Assembly (NCBI RefSeq): GCF_900176285.1
Contig: NZ_FWXF01000004.1
Span: 162,106-226,105 of the forward strand
Origin: Desulfacinum hydrothermale DSM 13146
Lineage (GTDB): Bacteria > Desulfobacterota > Syntrophobacteria > Syntrophobacterales > DSM-9756
Direction: 5' to 3'
DNA: 64,000 nt
Shown here: positions 1 through 7,529 of the stretch, piece by piece
How the letters are laid out: the number at the start of each line of letters is the position of its first letter
How positions within the stretch are numbered: position 1 is the stretch's first letter
The notes under the pieces: generated by a model
What the model saw: the letters and a program-made list of their open reading frames with translations, nothing else
Database searches by the model: none
Told to the model about the DNA's origin: nothing
Program-made: the position numbers and the translations under genes

Positions 1-535
1 GGTTGTAGTGGGCGGGAGCGAAGTCAGGTTGGAGCTCCAGGACCTTGAGCGAGGCGGCGATGCTGTCCTGGTGGCGGCCCATCTGTAGGTAGGCCACAGC
101 CAGGTTGTTGTGGGCCTGGAGAAGCTGCGGCATGAGCTCCACGGCCTTTCGGCAGGCCTCGATGGCCTCCTGGTGATCCCCCTTCTGGAGATGGGCGAAG
201 CCCAGGTTGCTGTAGGCCATGGGAAGGTTCGCGTCGATCTCCAACGCCTTGCGGTTGGTCTCGATGCAGCGGTCCAGATCGCCTTCCTGGAAGTAGAGTC
301 CGCCCAGATTCACATAGGCCTGGGCCAGGGTGGGATCGCATTCGATGGCCTGCTTGAATTCCGAGATGGCCTCGGCCCGAAGCCCTTTGCGGGCGTAGGC
401 GATGCCCAGGTTGTAGTGGAAGACGGGGTTTTCGGGCTCAAAAAAGATCCGTTCGCGAAGGTACTTGATGTACTGGTTGAGGTCCGCCAAGACTTCCTGG
501 GGAATGTCCGGCGTCTTGTTGGTAGACTGTGCCAT
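1..535 (-). CDS. TPR-repeat protein, 3' end outside the window
   Basis: The reading frame starts at an ATG at 535, just after a GAGAGGAC ribosome-binding stretch, and runs off the left edge, so only the first 178 residues are seen. After a short polar N-terminus the protein is made of consecutive 34-residue tetratricopeptide repeats with the usual pattern: a Tyr-Asn-Leu-Gly or Tyr-Val-Asn-Leu-Gly helix A, Ala in the turn, and a Pro at the repeat end. No signal peptide or membrane segment is visible, so it is probably a cytoplasmic protein-interaction scaffold. It is divergent from the Dsr operon across a 274 bp gap. The specific partner cannot be told from the repeats. Confidence 0.85.
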   Translation of the reverse strand, partial: MAQSTNKTPDIPQEVLADLNQYIKYLRERIFFEPENPVFHYNLGIAYARKGLRAEAISEFKQAIECDPTLAQAYVNLGGLYFQEGDLDRCIETNRKALEIDANLPMAYSNLGFAHLQKGDHQEAIEACRKAVELMPQLLQAHNNLAVAYLQMGRHQDSIAASLKVLELQPDFAPAHYN

Positions 536-665
536 GGGTTGTCCTCTCTTCGTGGCCTCTGGTAGTGGTATGGGACGCTTCGTTGCGAGCGCCGACGGAA
601 ACTAACAGGGGGTGGGGGGAGTGTCAAGCGGGAGGGCGCGAGCCCTCAAGAATCCTGGAATTGTG

Positions 666-694
666 TTGACAAAGCTTCTTGACCGGGTTTATAG
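666..694 (+). promoter_or_regulatory. sigma-70 type promoter of the Dsr operon
   Basis: A perfect TTGACA (666-671) is followed after 17 bp by TTATAG (689-694). Transcription would start near 701, leaving a leader of about 110 nt before dsrD. This is the only strong promoter-like pair seen upstream of the sulfite reductase genes. Confidence 0.6.
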
Positions 695-707
695 AGGTGG
701 CGGATTC

Positions 708-725
708 GAGTGAATAGATTCACTT
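708..725. promoter_or_regulatory. Palindromic operator, Rex-like half-sites
   Basis: The palindrome AGTGAAT-AG-ATTCACT (709-724) lies just after the predicted -10 box, about +8 to +24, a position that suits repression. Its core is GTGAA-N4-TTCAC, the inner part of the consensus for the NADH-sensing repressor Rex (TTGTGAA-N4-TTCACAA); the outer TT/AA pairs are not matched. The assignment to Rex is inference; the palindrome itself is plain in the sequence. Confidence 0.5.
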
Positions 726-809
726 AGTGACCGGCCGAATGGTTGGCAAGGGCCGCTGGGCCCTTGGTTTGTTCGTTTTTTTGGGGTCTCTGACGACAAG
801 GAGAAGAGG

Positions 810-1046
810 ATGAGCCAGGAAGCCAAAGAAAAAATTCTAGAGTACATGAAAACGCAAAAGAAATCAAAGCTTTACTTCAATGATCTTTGCAAGGCGGTTC
901 CGGATCTCAAGATGCGCCAGGCCAAAAAGATCATTAACGAGCTTGTGGAAGAGGGCAAGATCAAGTATTGGTCCAGCGGCAGCACCACCATGTACATGCT
1001 GCCCGGTGAAGATGACGTGGCCAAGGAAGAAGATTCCATGAAGTAG
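810..1046 (+). CDS. dsrD: DsrD, sulfite reductase-associated winged-helix protein
   Basis: This 78-residue protein has the length and the near-invariant tail segment of DsrD (YWSSGSTTMY at residues 53-62), preceded by a winged-helix core rich in Lys. DsrD occurs in organisms that reduce sulfite and stimulates DsrAB activity rather than being part of the enzyme. AGGAGAAGAGG precedes the ATG. In the familiar Desulfovibrio arrangement dsrD lies after dsrB; here it is first, 151 bp before dsrA, directly behind the operon promoter. That order is the unusual point; the identity is secure from the sequence. Confidence 0.93.
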   Translation: MSQEAKEKILEYMKTQKKSKLYFNDLCKAVPDLKMRQAKKIINELVEEGKIKYWSSGSTTMYMLPGEDDVAKEEDSMK

Positions 1047-1197
1047 GGAATTCAAGTGGAATCGCAGGTCGTTGGGGCTCACCCGAAAGGTAAGGCCTGG
1101 CGCCCTGCGCGACTCCTTTCGCCTGTACCCAGCAGGTCGGAAGATGTCGTAGTCGGCAGTGGAAGGTGTTTGTGGAACCCTATTAGGAGGTAACGGA

Positions 1198-2472
1198 ATG
1201 GCTTTGAAGCACAAGACCCCCATGCTGGAGGAGCTGGAAAAGGGGCCATGGCCGAGTTTCGTGGCCGACATCAGGCGGATGGCGGCCAGAAAGCCCATGT
1301 GTGAAGACCTTTTGGGTCTGCTCGAGCTGTCCTACGAGCAAAAGGAAGGCCATTGGAAACACGGCGGTATCGTCGGTGTGTTCGGTTATGGCGGCGGCGT
1401 CATCGGTCGTTACTGCGACCGGCCCGACCTTTTCCCCAACGTGGCCCATTTTCACACCTTGCGTGTGAACCAGCCGGCGAGTAAATTCTACTCCACAGAG
1501 CAATTGCGAAAGATTTGCGATATGTGGGAGGAGAAGGGCAGCGGTTTGACCAACATGCACGGGTCCACGGGGGACATGGTCTTGTTGGGAACCACCACGG
1601 ATCAGTTGGAGCCCGTGTTCTACCATCTGACCCATGAGTTGGGGATGGACTTGGGCGGTTCCGGGTCCAACCTGCGGACCCCATCGTGCTGTATCGGTAA
1701 GGCCCGCTGTGAATGGTCCTGCCTGGATACGCAGGAAATCACCTACGACCTGACCATGACCTATCAGGACGAGCTCCACCGTCCCATGTTCCCCTACAAG
1801 TTCAAGTTCAAGACCTCGGGCTGTCCCAACGATTGCGTGGCCGCCATCGCCCGCGCCGACTGCTCCATTATCGGCACGTGGCGCGACAAGATCCGCATCG
1901 ACCAGGAAGCGGTGCGCGCCTATGCGGCGGGCGAGTTGGTGCCAAACGGTGGTTCCCATGGCACGGCTAAGCGGGCCTTGGACATTCAGAAGGAAGTCGT
2001 TGACCTGTGTCCTACCGGGTGCATGGAATGGGATGGTAAGACGCTGAAGATCTGGGATGAGGACTGCACGCGCTGCATGCACTGCATCAACGTCATGCCG
2101 CGGGCATTGCGTCCGGGTCAGGACACCGGTGCTACCATTTTGTTCGGTGCCAAGGCCCCGATCCTGGAAGGTGCTCAGTTGTCTTCCGTGGTGATTCCGT
2201 TCATGAAGATGGAGCCTCCTTATGATGAATTCAAGGAGCTCATCGAGAAGGTATGGGATTGGTGGATGGAAAACGGCAAGAACCGCGAGCGCCTGGGTGA
2301 ACTCATCCAGCGCTTCGGCATGAAGGCGTTTCTCGAAGCCATCGAGGTTCAGCCCGACCCGCGCATGATCAAGACGCCGCGCTACAACCCGTACATCTTC
2401 TACGATCCTGCGGATGTTCCCGGCGGTTGGGAACATGACCCCAAGGCCTTCCGTGAACGGCATCATGCATAG
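1198..2472 (+). CDS. dsrA: Dissimilatory sulfite reductase, alpha subunit
   Basis: A 424-residue protein of the usual DsrA length. With DsrB it forms the cytoplasmic alpha2beta2 enzyme that reduces sulfite during sulfate respiration. The siroheme-coupled [4Fe-4S] ligands are visible as C165-x5-C171 and C209-x3-C213, with the same 38-residue spacing as characterised DsrA. A ferredoxin domain follows (C271, then C290-x2-C293-x2-C296). An upstream in-frame start would add 13 residues, but TTAGGAGGT lies 6 bp before the ATG at 1198 and decides the start. It is followed after 11 bp by dsrB, so the two are translationally close. All key cysteines are intact, so the gene looks functional. Confidence 0.97.
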   Translation: MALKHKTPMLEELEKGPWPSFVADIRRMAARKPMCEDLLGLLELSYEQKEGHWKHGGIVGVFGYGGGVIGRYCDRPDLFPNVAHFHTLRVNQPASKFYSTEQLRKICDMWEEKGSGLTNMHGSTGDMVLLGTTTDQLEPVFYHLTHELGMDLGGSGSNLRTPSCCIGKARCEWSCLDTQEITYDLTMTYQDELHRPMFPYKFKFKTSGCPNDCVAAIARADCSIIGTWRDKIRIDQEAVRAYAAGELVPNGGSHGTAKRALDIQKEVVDLCPTGCMEWDGKTLKIWDEDCTRCMHCINVMPRALRPGQDTGATILFGAKAPILEGAQLSSVVIPFMKMEPPYDEFKELIEKVWDWWMENGKNRERLGELIQRFGMKAFLEAIEVQPDPRMIKTPRYNPYIFYDPADVPGGWEHDPKAFRERHHA

Positions 2473-2483
2473 GAGGTGACACC

Positions 2484-3584
2484 ATGCCATTCGATCCGAA
2501 CGACATCATGAAAGACCGCATCACCGATATCGGACCTCCCAAGTACGACAACTTCTTCCCGCCCTACATCAAGGAAAACTACGGGAAGTGGAAATACCAT
2601 GAGATCCTGGAGCCGGGCGTGCTGGTCCATGTGGCCGAAACGGGCGCCGAGGTGTACACCGTCCGTACGGGTGCTCCGCGACTCATGTCTGTGGATTACA
2701 TCCGGGAAGTGTGTGAAATCGCCGACAAGCACTGTGGCGGATATGTGCGCTGGACCACCCGGAACAACATTGAGTTCATGGTGGACGACAAGTCCAAGCT
2801 GCAGCCGCTGATCGACGACCTGAGGAGCCGCGGCAACTGGTTCCCCATGGGCGGCACCGGCGCGTCGGTGACCAACATCGTTCACACCCAGGGCTGGGTC
2901 CACTGCCACACCCCGGCCATCGATGCCTCCGGTATCGTGAAGTCGGTCATGGACGAGTTGTTTGATTACTTCGGCTCGCACAAGCTGCCGGCCCAGGTGC
3001 GCATCTCCCTGGCCTGCTGCCTCAACATGTGCGGCGCCGTACACTGCTCCGACATCGCCATCCTGGGTGTGCACCGCAAGCCGCCTTTTGTGGAACATGA
3101 CCGGGTCCAGAACGTGTGCGAGATCCCGCTGGTGATCGCGGCTTGCCCCACGGCGGCCATCAAGCCCAAGAAGGTGGGCGATCGGAAAAGCGTGGAGATC
3201 AACCAGAATCGCTGCATGTTCTGCGGCAACTGCTACACCATGTGCCCGGCTCTGCCCATCGCCGACGGCGACGGCGACGGCATCGCCCTGTGGGTGGGCG
3301 GCAAGGTGTCCAACTCCCGTACGGCGCCCAAGTTCTCCAAGCTGGCCGTGCCGTACATCCCCAACGAGCCGCCTCGTTGGCCCACCGTTGTTCAGACGAT
3401 CAAAAAGATCGTGGAAGTGTACGCTTCCGACGCGCGCCGTTACGAGCGGATCGGCGAATGGATCGAGCGCATCGGTTGGGAACGCTTCTTCGAAAAGACC
3501 GGGTTGGAGTTCCGCCATGAGCATATCGACGACTACCGTCTCGCTATGACCACGTGGCGCACCACCACCCAGTTCAAGTTCTAG
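2484..3584 (+). CDS. dsrB: Dissimilatory sulfite reductase, beta subunit
   Basis: A 366-residue partner of DsrA. The catalytic siroheme/[4Fe-4S] ligands are C141 (in HCH) and C178, C179 and C183 (CCLNMC), with the same 37-residue spacing from the first to the second cysteine as in known DsrB. A C-terminal ferredoxin domain carries CMFCGNC followed by YTMCP plus an upstream Cys-Pro. AGGAGGTGACACC precedes the start. The C-terminal region that contacts DsrC in known structures is present. The gene sits between dsrA and the cbiA-type amidase, as in Desulfovibrio. Confidence 0.97.
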   Translation: MPFDPNDIMKDRITDIGPPKYDNFFPPYIKENYGKWKYHEILEPGVLVHVAETGAEVYTVRTGAPRLMSVDYIREVCEIADKHCGGYVRWTTRNNIEFMVDDKSKLQPLIDDLRSRGNWFPMGGTGASVTNIVHTQGWVHCHTPAIDASGIVKSVMDELFDYFGSHKLPAQVRISLACCLNMCGAVHCSDIAILGVHRKPPFVEHDRVQNVCEIPLVIAACPTAAIKPKKVGDRKSVEINQNRCMFCGNCYTMCPALPIADGDGDGIALWVGGKVSNSRTAPKFSKLAVPYIPNEPPRWPTVVQTIKKIVEVYASDARRYERIGEWIERIGWERFFEKTGLEFRHEHIDDYRLAMTTWRTTTQFKF

Positions 3585-3596
3585 AAACGCCTCCAG

Positions 3597-3630
3597 GGGG
3601 CGGGGGCTGCCCCTGGGCAGGCGCCGCCCC
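3597..3630 (+). other. Strong GC hairpin between dsrB and cbiA
   Basis: GGGGCGG (3597-3603) pairs perfectly with CCGCCCC (3624-3630), and inside it CTGCCC (3607-3612) pairs with GGGCAG (3615-3620). There is no T-tract after it, so it is not a normal intrinsic terminator. It starts 12 bp after the dsrB stop and is better placed to act as a 3' stabiliser or partial attenuator that keeps cbiA expression below that of dsrAB. Confidence 0.6.
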
Positions 3631-3647
3631 AGAGATGCGATGCGTGC

Positions 3648-5099
3648 ATGATCTTCAAGACGCCTCGGTTGATGATAGCAGCCCTCAGTGGTGGTGCCGG
3701 CAAGACCCTGGTGTCCCTGGGCCTTGCCGCCGCATGGCGCCGTCGCTTGGGGCTTTCCGTTGTTCCGTTCAAAAAGGGTCCGGATTACATTGATGCGGGG
3801 TGGCTGGCCATGAGCGCCGACCATCCGTGCTACAATCTGGATCCCTTCCTCATGGGGCCCCGGGACATCCTGGGTTCCTTTGTGAGGCGCTCCCACGGGG
3901 CCGACGTGGCTCTTATCGAAGGCAACCGTGGTTTGTACGACGGAGTGGATGCGGACGGAACCTGCTCATCGGCCGAGCTTTCCAAACTCCTGAAAGCCCC
4001 GGTGGTGCTCGTCTTGGACGCCACCAAGATGACCCGAACGGCGGCGGCTCTGGTGCTGGGATGCCGAACCCTGGATCCCCTGGTGAACCTTTCCGCAGTG
4101 ATCCTGAACCGCGTGGCGGGGGCCCGGCACGAACGGGTGCTCCGGGACTCCGTGGAAAGGGTGAACGGCGTGCCCGTGGTGGGGGTCCTTCCCAAGGAGC
4201 GGGAGAACCTTTTTCCCGAACGGCACATGGGGTTGGTCCCGCCTCAGGAACACGGCCGACTGACGGAAGCGGTGGCCAGGCTGGGCGAAAAGATAGAGGC
4301 CCATGTGGACGTGGAGCGGCTCTATGAGATGGCCCGGCGTTCGGAACCGATGGGCTGGCCCGCTTTCGGCGGGTGTGATGGTGCTTCGCGGCCCACGGCC
4401 TGCGGGGTCCGCATCGGGGTCCTGCGCGATGGTGCCTTCCAGTTCTACTACCCGGAAAACCTGGAGACGCTCCAGGAATTGGGCGCGGAACTGGTCGTCA
4501 TCGACAGCATGCGCGCTTCCCATCTGCCGGACCTGGACGCTCTTTATGTGGGCGGAGGCTTTCCCGAAACCCATCTGGTGCAGATTGCGGGAAACGACAG
4601 GTTCCGAGCGTCGGTGCGGGAAGCCATCGAAGCGGGGCTCCCGGTCTATGCGGAATGCGGCGGTCTCATGTTCTTGAGCCGCGGGATTCGAGCCGGCGGT
4701 CGCCTCCATCCCATGGTGGGGGTTTTGCCCTTTGAGGTGCAAATGGCAAGAAAGCCCCAAGGGCACGGCTACACCGTGCTGGAGACCGTGAAAGACAATC
4801 CGTTCTTTTCCCGGGGCGGAGTGTTGCGTGGCCACGAATTCCATTACTCGCGGGTGGTCAACGTGACGGGTTCTCTGGACTTCGCTTTTCGGTTGAAAAA
4901 GGGTTGTGGAGTCTTGGAAGGTTGGGACGGGGTGTGCTATAAGAACGTCTTGGCTAGCTACAGTCATCTCCATGCGTGCGGTCAAAAGGAATGGGCCGAA
5001 GGGGTTGTAAGGGCGGCGGTGCGATACCGAAGCCGGAAGGCGGCGGTTTCCGGAACGGTGCTCCCGGCCCCGGAAGCGTCCGAGGTAAAGGCCTTGTAA
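3648..5099 (+). CDS. cbiA: Cobyrinate a,c-diamide synthase-type amidase (siroheme amidation)
   Basis: The 483-residue protein has the two domains of the CbiA/CobB family: an N-terminal dethiobiotin-synthetase-like ATPase with P-loop SGGAGKT (residues 14-20) and a C-terminal glutamine amidotransferase with the nucleophile in YAECGG and a late His in SYSHLHA. The family amidates cobyrinate with ATP and glutamine. Directly behind dsrAB the usual inference, also made for Desulfovibrio, is amidation of siroheme to the siroamide found in the enzyme; a role in cobamide synthesis is equally possible since cobT is 2.4 kb away. No good ribosome-binding site precedes the ATG, and the GC hairpin lies just upstream, suggesting low output. 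Confidence 0.88.
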   Translation: MIFKTPRLMIAALSGGAGKTLVSLGLAAAWRRRLGLSVVPFKKGPDYIDAGWLAMSADHPCYNLDPFLMGPRDILGSFVRRSHGADVALIEGNRGLYDGVDADGTCSSAELSKLLKAPVVLVLDATKMTRTAAALVLGCRTLDPLVNLSAVILNRVAGARHERVLRDSVERVNGVPVVGVLPKERENLFPERHMGLVPPQEHGRLTEAVARLGEKIEAHVDVERLYEMARRSEPMGWPAFGGCDGASRPTACGVRIGVLRDGAFQFYYPENLETLQELGAELVVIDSMRASHLPDLDALYVGGGFPETHLVQIAGNDRFRASVREAIEAGLPVYAECGGLMFLSRGIRAGGRLHPMVGVLPFEVQMARKPQGHGYTVLETVKDNPFFSRGGVLRGHEFHYSRVVNVTGSLDFAFRLKKGCGVLEGWDGVCYKNVLASYSHLHACGQKEWAEGVVRAAVRYRSRKAAVSGTVLPAPEASEVKAL

Positions 5100-5140
5100 G
5101 AGATCGGTGTTTATTCATCACTAGAGAGGAGGAACTTCTC

Positions 5141-5458
5141 ATGCCGCAAGTCGAATACAAAGGCAAAGTGTTTGATGTGGATGAAGACGGCTTCATCGAC
5201 AGCTTTGACAAGTGGTGCCCTGAATGGGTGGATTATGTGAAGGAATCGGAAGGCATCCAGGAGCTCACCGAGGAGCACTGGAAGGTCATCCACGTGCTGC
5301 AGGATTACTACAAGAAGCACGGCATCGCCCCCATGGTCCGGATCCTCACCAAGGTCACCGGCTTTAAGCTCAAATACATCTACGAGCTGTTTCCGAGTGG
5401 ACCGGGCAAGGGCGCCTGTAAGATGGCCGGCCTGCCCAAGCCGACCGGTTGTGTGTAA
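5141..5458 (+). CDS. dsrC: DsrC, sulfur-carrier and DsrAB substrate protein
   Basis: A 105-residue protein ending in the hallmark flexible arm with two cysteines, C93 and the penultimate C104 (KPTGCV). In sulfate reducers DsrC takes up the sulfur from DsrAB as a trisulfide between these two cysteines and passes electrons to and from the DsrMKJOP membrane complex. GAGAGGAGG precedes the ATG, a strong ribosome-binding site consistent with high expression. In many sulfate reducers dsrC lies far from dsrAB; here it closes the same operon, 41 bp after cbiA, and is followed by a strong terminator. Confidence 0.97.
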   Translation: MPQVEYKGKVFDVDEDGFIDSFDKWCPEWVDYVKESEGIQELTEEHWKVIHVLQDYYKKHGIAPMVRILTKVTGFKLKYIYELFPSGPGKGACKMAGLPKPTGCV

Positions 5459-5470
5459 GACGTTCCGTTT

Positions 5471-5503
5471 GGGCTCCGGCCTCAGGCCGGGGCCCTGCTT
5501 TTT
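5471..5503 (+). terminator. Rho-independent terminator of the Dsr operon
   Basis: An 11 bp stem (5471-5481 with 5485-5495, one G-T pair, loop TCA) is followed by TGCTTTTT. It lies 12 bp after the dsrC stop and separates the Dsr operon from the ferredoxin gene. Confidence 0.85.
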
Positions 5504-5583
5504 GCGGGATAGCCGGCGGGGCCCGTATATGTGTCCCGTGCTATGAGAAAAGAATCACATGGTCGATCCCGCCCGCTTTGGGC

Positions 5584-5612
5584 TTGACATCCGCCGGGGA
5601 AGCCGATAAAGG
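5584..5612 (+). promoter_or_regulatory. Probable promoter of the ferredoxin gene
   Basis: TTGACA at 5584-5589 is followed after 17 bp by TAAAGG. The -35 is perfect and the -10 weak. The position between the dsrC terminator and the ferredoxin gene fits independent transcription. Confidence 0.4.
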
Positions 5613-5701
5613 CTCGGTGTGCGTAGAAACCTGGCAAGCGAGCGGGGCCATGATTCCTGCTCACGGCCGGCATCTCATGACAAAAAGGGAGGAAGAAGGC
5701 A

Positions 5702-5887
5702 ATGTTCAAAGTGACGGTTGACAAGGACAAGTGCACTGGCGACGCTGAATGCGTGGATGTGTGCCCCGTGGACGTCTACGAACTGGTGGACGGCAAGGCG
5801 GAGCCGGTCAACGAAGACGAGTGCTTGGGCTGCGAAAGCTGCGTTGAGGTGTGTGAGAATGACGCCATCACCGTGGAAGAAGTCTGA
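5702..5887 (+). CDS. Seven-iron ferredoxin with Asp-substituted cluster site
   Basis: A 61-residue ferredoxin. The first cluster site reads C11-x2-D14-x2-C17-x3-C21-P, so the second cysteine of a normal [4Fe-4S] site is aspartate; the second site is a full C41-x2-C44-x2-C47-x3-C51. Length and pattern match Desulfovibrio africanus ferredoxin III, whose [3Fe-4S] centre takes up a fourth metal with Asp as ligand. It is a low-potential cytoplasmic electron carrier; its place behind the Dsr operon suggests, but does not prove, a role in sulfite reduction. AGGGAGGAAG precedes the ATG. It is monocistronic, with its own terminator. Confidence 0.93.
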   Translation: MFKVTVDKDKCTGDAECVDVCPVDVYELVDGKAEPVNEDECLGCESCVEVCENDAITVEEV

Positions 5888-5912
5888 GCCCTGCTTTGCT
5901 TGAGCTTTGAGA

Positions 5913-5950
5913 AGCCGCCCGGAGGTGTTGGAGCCCCGGGCGGCTTTTTC
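5913..5950 (+). terminator. Rho-independent terminator after the ferredoxin
   Basis: A 10 bp GC stem (5913-5922 with 5936-5945) is followed by a run of five T. It begins 25 bp after the ferredoxin stop. The following 5951-6180 holds no gene that I can support. Confidence 0.85.
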
Positions 5951-6180
5951 TGTTTAAGGAGAAAGCGTGAGAGTGCGTTCCCCGGTGCGGGATGATGGTT
6001 TGAAAAGGGATGGGGGATCGCCGGTGGAAGCGGATGCAACCCCCAACGGAATGCGTGCATGGGATGTTTGGCCTCGAAAGACCTCCCACCCAAGGAATCG
6101 GGCGCGCATGGCCCGGCACCGGCGCGGGAGACGCCCCGATGTGTCTGGGCGCACTGTGGGTGGCGTTGCCGGAAGCCAAC

Positions 6181-6207
6181 AAAAAAACCCGGCCACAGGG
6201 ACCGGGT
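6181..6207 (-). terminator. Rho-independent terminator of the cytochrome c3 gene
   Basis: Read on the minus strand, ACCCGG (6207-6202) pairs with CCGGGT (6192-6187) and is followed by a run of seven T (6187-6181). It lies about 25 bp after the cytochrome stop. Confidence 0.8.
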
Positions 6208-6232
6208 CTTTGTATTGGCAAGGAACTGGATC

Positions 6233-6676
6233 CTATTTTTTCTTTCTGGGGTGACACTTGGAACAGGTCGTGGGAGCCTTCGTCTTCCTGTTTTCCTTTT
6301 TGACCTTCCTGTGGCACTTGATGCAATTGTTGTGAAAGGCCAGCTTCAGGTTGAGCTTCTGCTGTTCCGGTGCAAGCCTCTTTTCGCCCCTGATCGTGGG
6401 CTCGTTGTGGCATTCTTCGCACTTCTTGACCGGATCACCTTCCTTCCACACGTTCTGCCCGCCTTCATACTTGTGGTGGCACTCGGTGCACGCCACGCCG
6501 TATTCGTCGTGGTGCTTTTTGTGGGAGAACTCCACCGGGCTCTTGGTGTGTTTCGCCCAGAGGCTGGGGTTCAAGGTGATCACATCGGGCGCGTCGGACG
6601 CCACGGCGATGAGGGTTCCGGCAAAGATGAGAGCCAACGCCAATAGAGGCATGACCAACCAGCTGTTTTTCTTCAC
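6233..6676 (-). CDS. Tetraheme cytochrome c3, periplasmic
   Basis: A 147-residue protein with a Sec signal peptide (MKK, then a hydrophobic core to about residue 26, cleavage near Ala-Ser). Four CxxCH heme motifs occur at residues 63-67, 86-90, 118-122 and 138-142, with extra histidines (H43, H52, H55, H56, H68, H115) as sixth ligands, the class III pattern. The mature protein is very Lys-rich, as in type I c3, which takes electrons from periplasmic hydrogenase or formate dehydrogenase and hands them to membrane complexes. AGGAGG lies 5 bp before the start. It is monocistronic and convergent with the ferredoxin. Confidence 0.93.
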   Translation of the reverse strand: MKKNSWLVMPLLALALIFAGTLIAVASDAPDVITLNPSLWAKHTKSPVEFSHKKHHDEYGVACTECHHKYEGGQNVWKEGDPVKKCEECHNEPTIRGEKRLAPEQQKLNLKLAFHNNCIKCHRKVKKENRKTKAPTTCSKCHPRKKK

Positions 6677-6792
6677 GATGTTTCCTCCTTTTCCCGGGTT
6701 TTGTCCAGCACCTTGTGATTCCCTTCACGCCAGCTGATTATAGTGGAGCCGTCGGCCAGGCGTCAAGGAGCTTTTGGCTTCAAAAGTTCCCG

Positions 6793-6823
6793 TTGACAGG
6801 CTCCACCCAGCTGGGGCTATATT
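6793..6823 (+). promoter_or_regulatory. Promoter of the DUF3303-like gene
   Basis: TTGACA at 6793-6798 is followed by a CTATATTT stretch at 6817-6824 with 18-19 bp spacing. It is about 50 bp upstream of the start codon. Confidence 0.45.
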
Positions 6824-6871
6824 TTAGCAAAAGATCCATGCGCTGGGAACTCAAACGAAGAGGAGGGCCCC

Positions 6872-7147
6872 ATGCTCTTTATGGCGATCTACAATTACGC
6901 ACCGGAAGACCGGGACCGGGTGATTGAGAGAACGGCTGAACTGCCTGAGGTTACCGGGGTCAGCCTAAAGGGCGAGTGGTTCGATGTGACGGGCCATCGG
7001 GTGTTTCGTCTTTTCGAGGCCGATGACGAAGCCCACGTGGCGGCGTCCGTCTTTCAATGGACGGATTTGGGCTTGGCCGAGGTGGTTCCGGTCATGGAGA
7101 CGAAGAAGGCCCTGAAGCTATTGCGGAGGACCGCCAAAACGAAATAA
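6872..7147 (+). CDS. DUF3303-like small protein
   Basis: A 91-residue protein beginning with the MLFMAIY strand typical of the DUF3303 family, a small ferredoxin-like alpha/beta fold of unknown function. The pattern of a first strand, a central Trp-Phe region and a second strand FRLFEADD before a Trp-rich helix fits that family. AGAGGAGGG precedes the ATG. It lies alone between its own promoter and the cobalamin riboswitch. No catalytic residues can be named. Confidence 0.7.
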   Translation: MLFMAIYNYAPEDRDRVIERTAELPEVTGVSLKGEWFDVTGHRVFRLFEADDEAHVAASVFQWTDLGLAEVVPVMETKKALKLLRRTAKTK

Positions 7148-7164
7148 GCAATTCACGTGGTCGT

Positions 7165-7400
7165 TATCTGCATAGGGTGTCACGGCGGTGCCCGGCAATC
7201 GGGGTAAAAGGGAAGGCGGTGCGAATCCGCCACGTGAGGCCGGCGCTGTGAGCGGGGATGAAATCCGAGTGAGGCCACTGTTTTCTTGCCCGAAGCGGGG
7301 GACGGCGCGAAAGTGAGGACGCCGAAGCCCACCGAGCGCGGCAGGGGAGCGGGAAGGTTCGGAGAGTAAGAGGATCCGCGAGTCAGAAAACCTGCCGTCG
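7165..7400 (+). ncRNA. Cobalamin riboswitch in the cobT leader
   Basis: The leader carries the conserved B12-aptamer blocks in order: GGTGCCCGGCAATC with AAAAGGGAA, GGTGCGAATCCGCC, CTGTGAGCGGGG, GCCACTG, GGGAAGG, and the B12 box GAGTCAGAAAACCTGCC (7379-7395). It is followed by an intrinsic terminator (7442-7477) and then cobT, so binding of adenosylcobalamin should lower cobT expression by premature termination. The exact 5' edge of the aptamer is uncertain by about 15 nt. Confidence 0.9.
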
Positions 7401-7441
7401 TGATGGTTTCAAGGCAGCGAGATTGCCTGTGCCTAAGGGTG

Positions 7442-7477
7442 ATCCTTCGAGGTCTGCCGACCTCGAAGGATTTTTTT
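7442..7477 (+). terminator. Riboswitch-controlled terminator upstream of cobT
   Basis: A perfect 12 bp stem (7442-7453 with 7460-7471, loop CTGCCG) is followed by seven T (7471-7477). It lies 40 nt after the B12 box, 53 bp before the cobT start, and is the likely expression platform. Confidence 0.9.
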
Positions 7478-7529
7478 GTGGCGTGGACCATCGACGCTTG
7501 GACACGAAAAAGCAAAGGGAGGTGCACCG

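Noticed and set aside
1183..2490. A 435-residue minus-strand open frame opposite dsrA
   Set aside because: It lies fully over a secure gene; third-position GC bias leaves the opposite strand open. No protein-family features.
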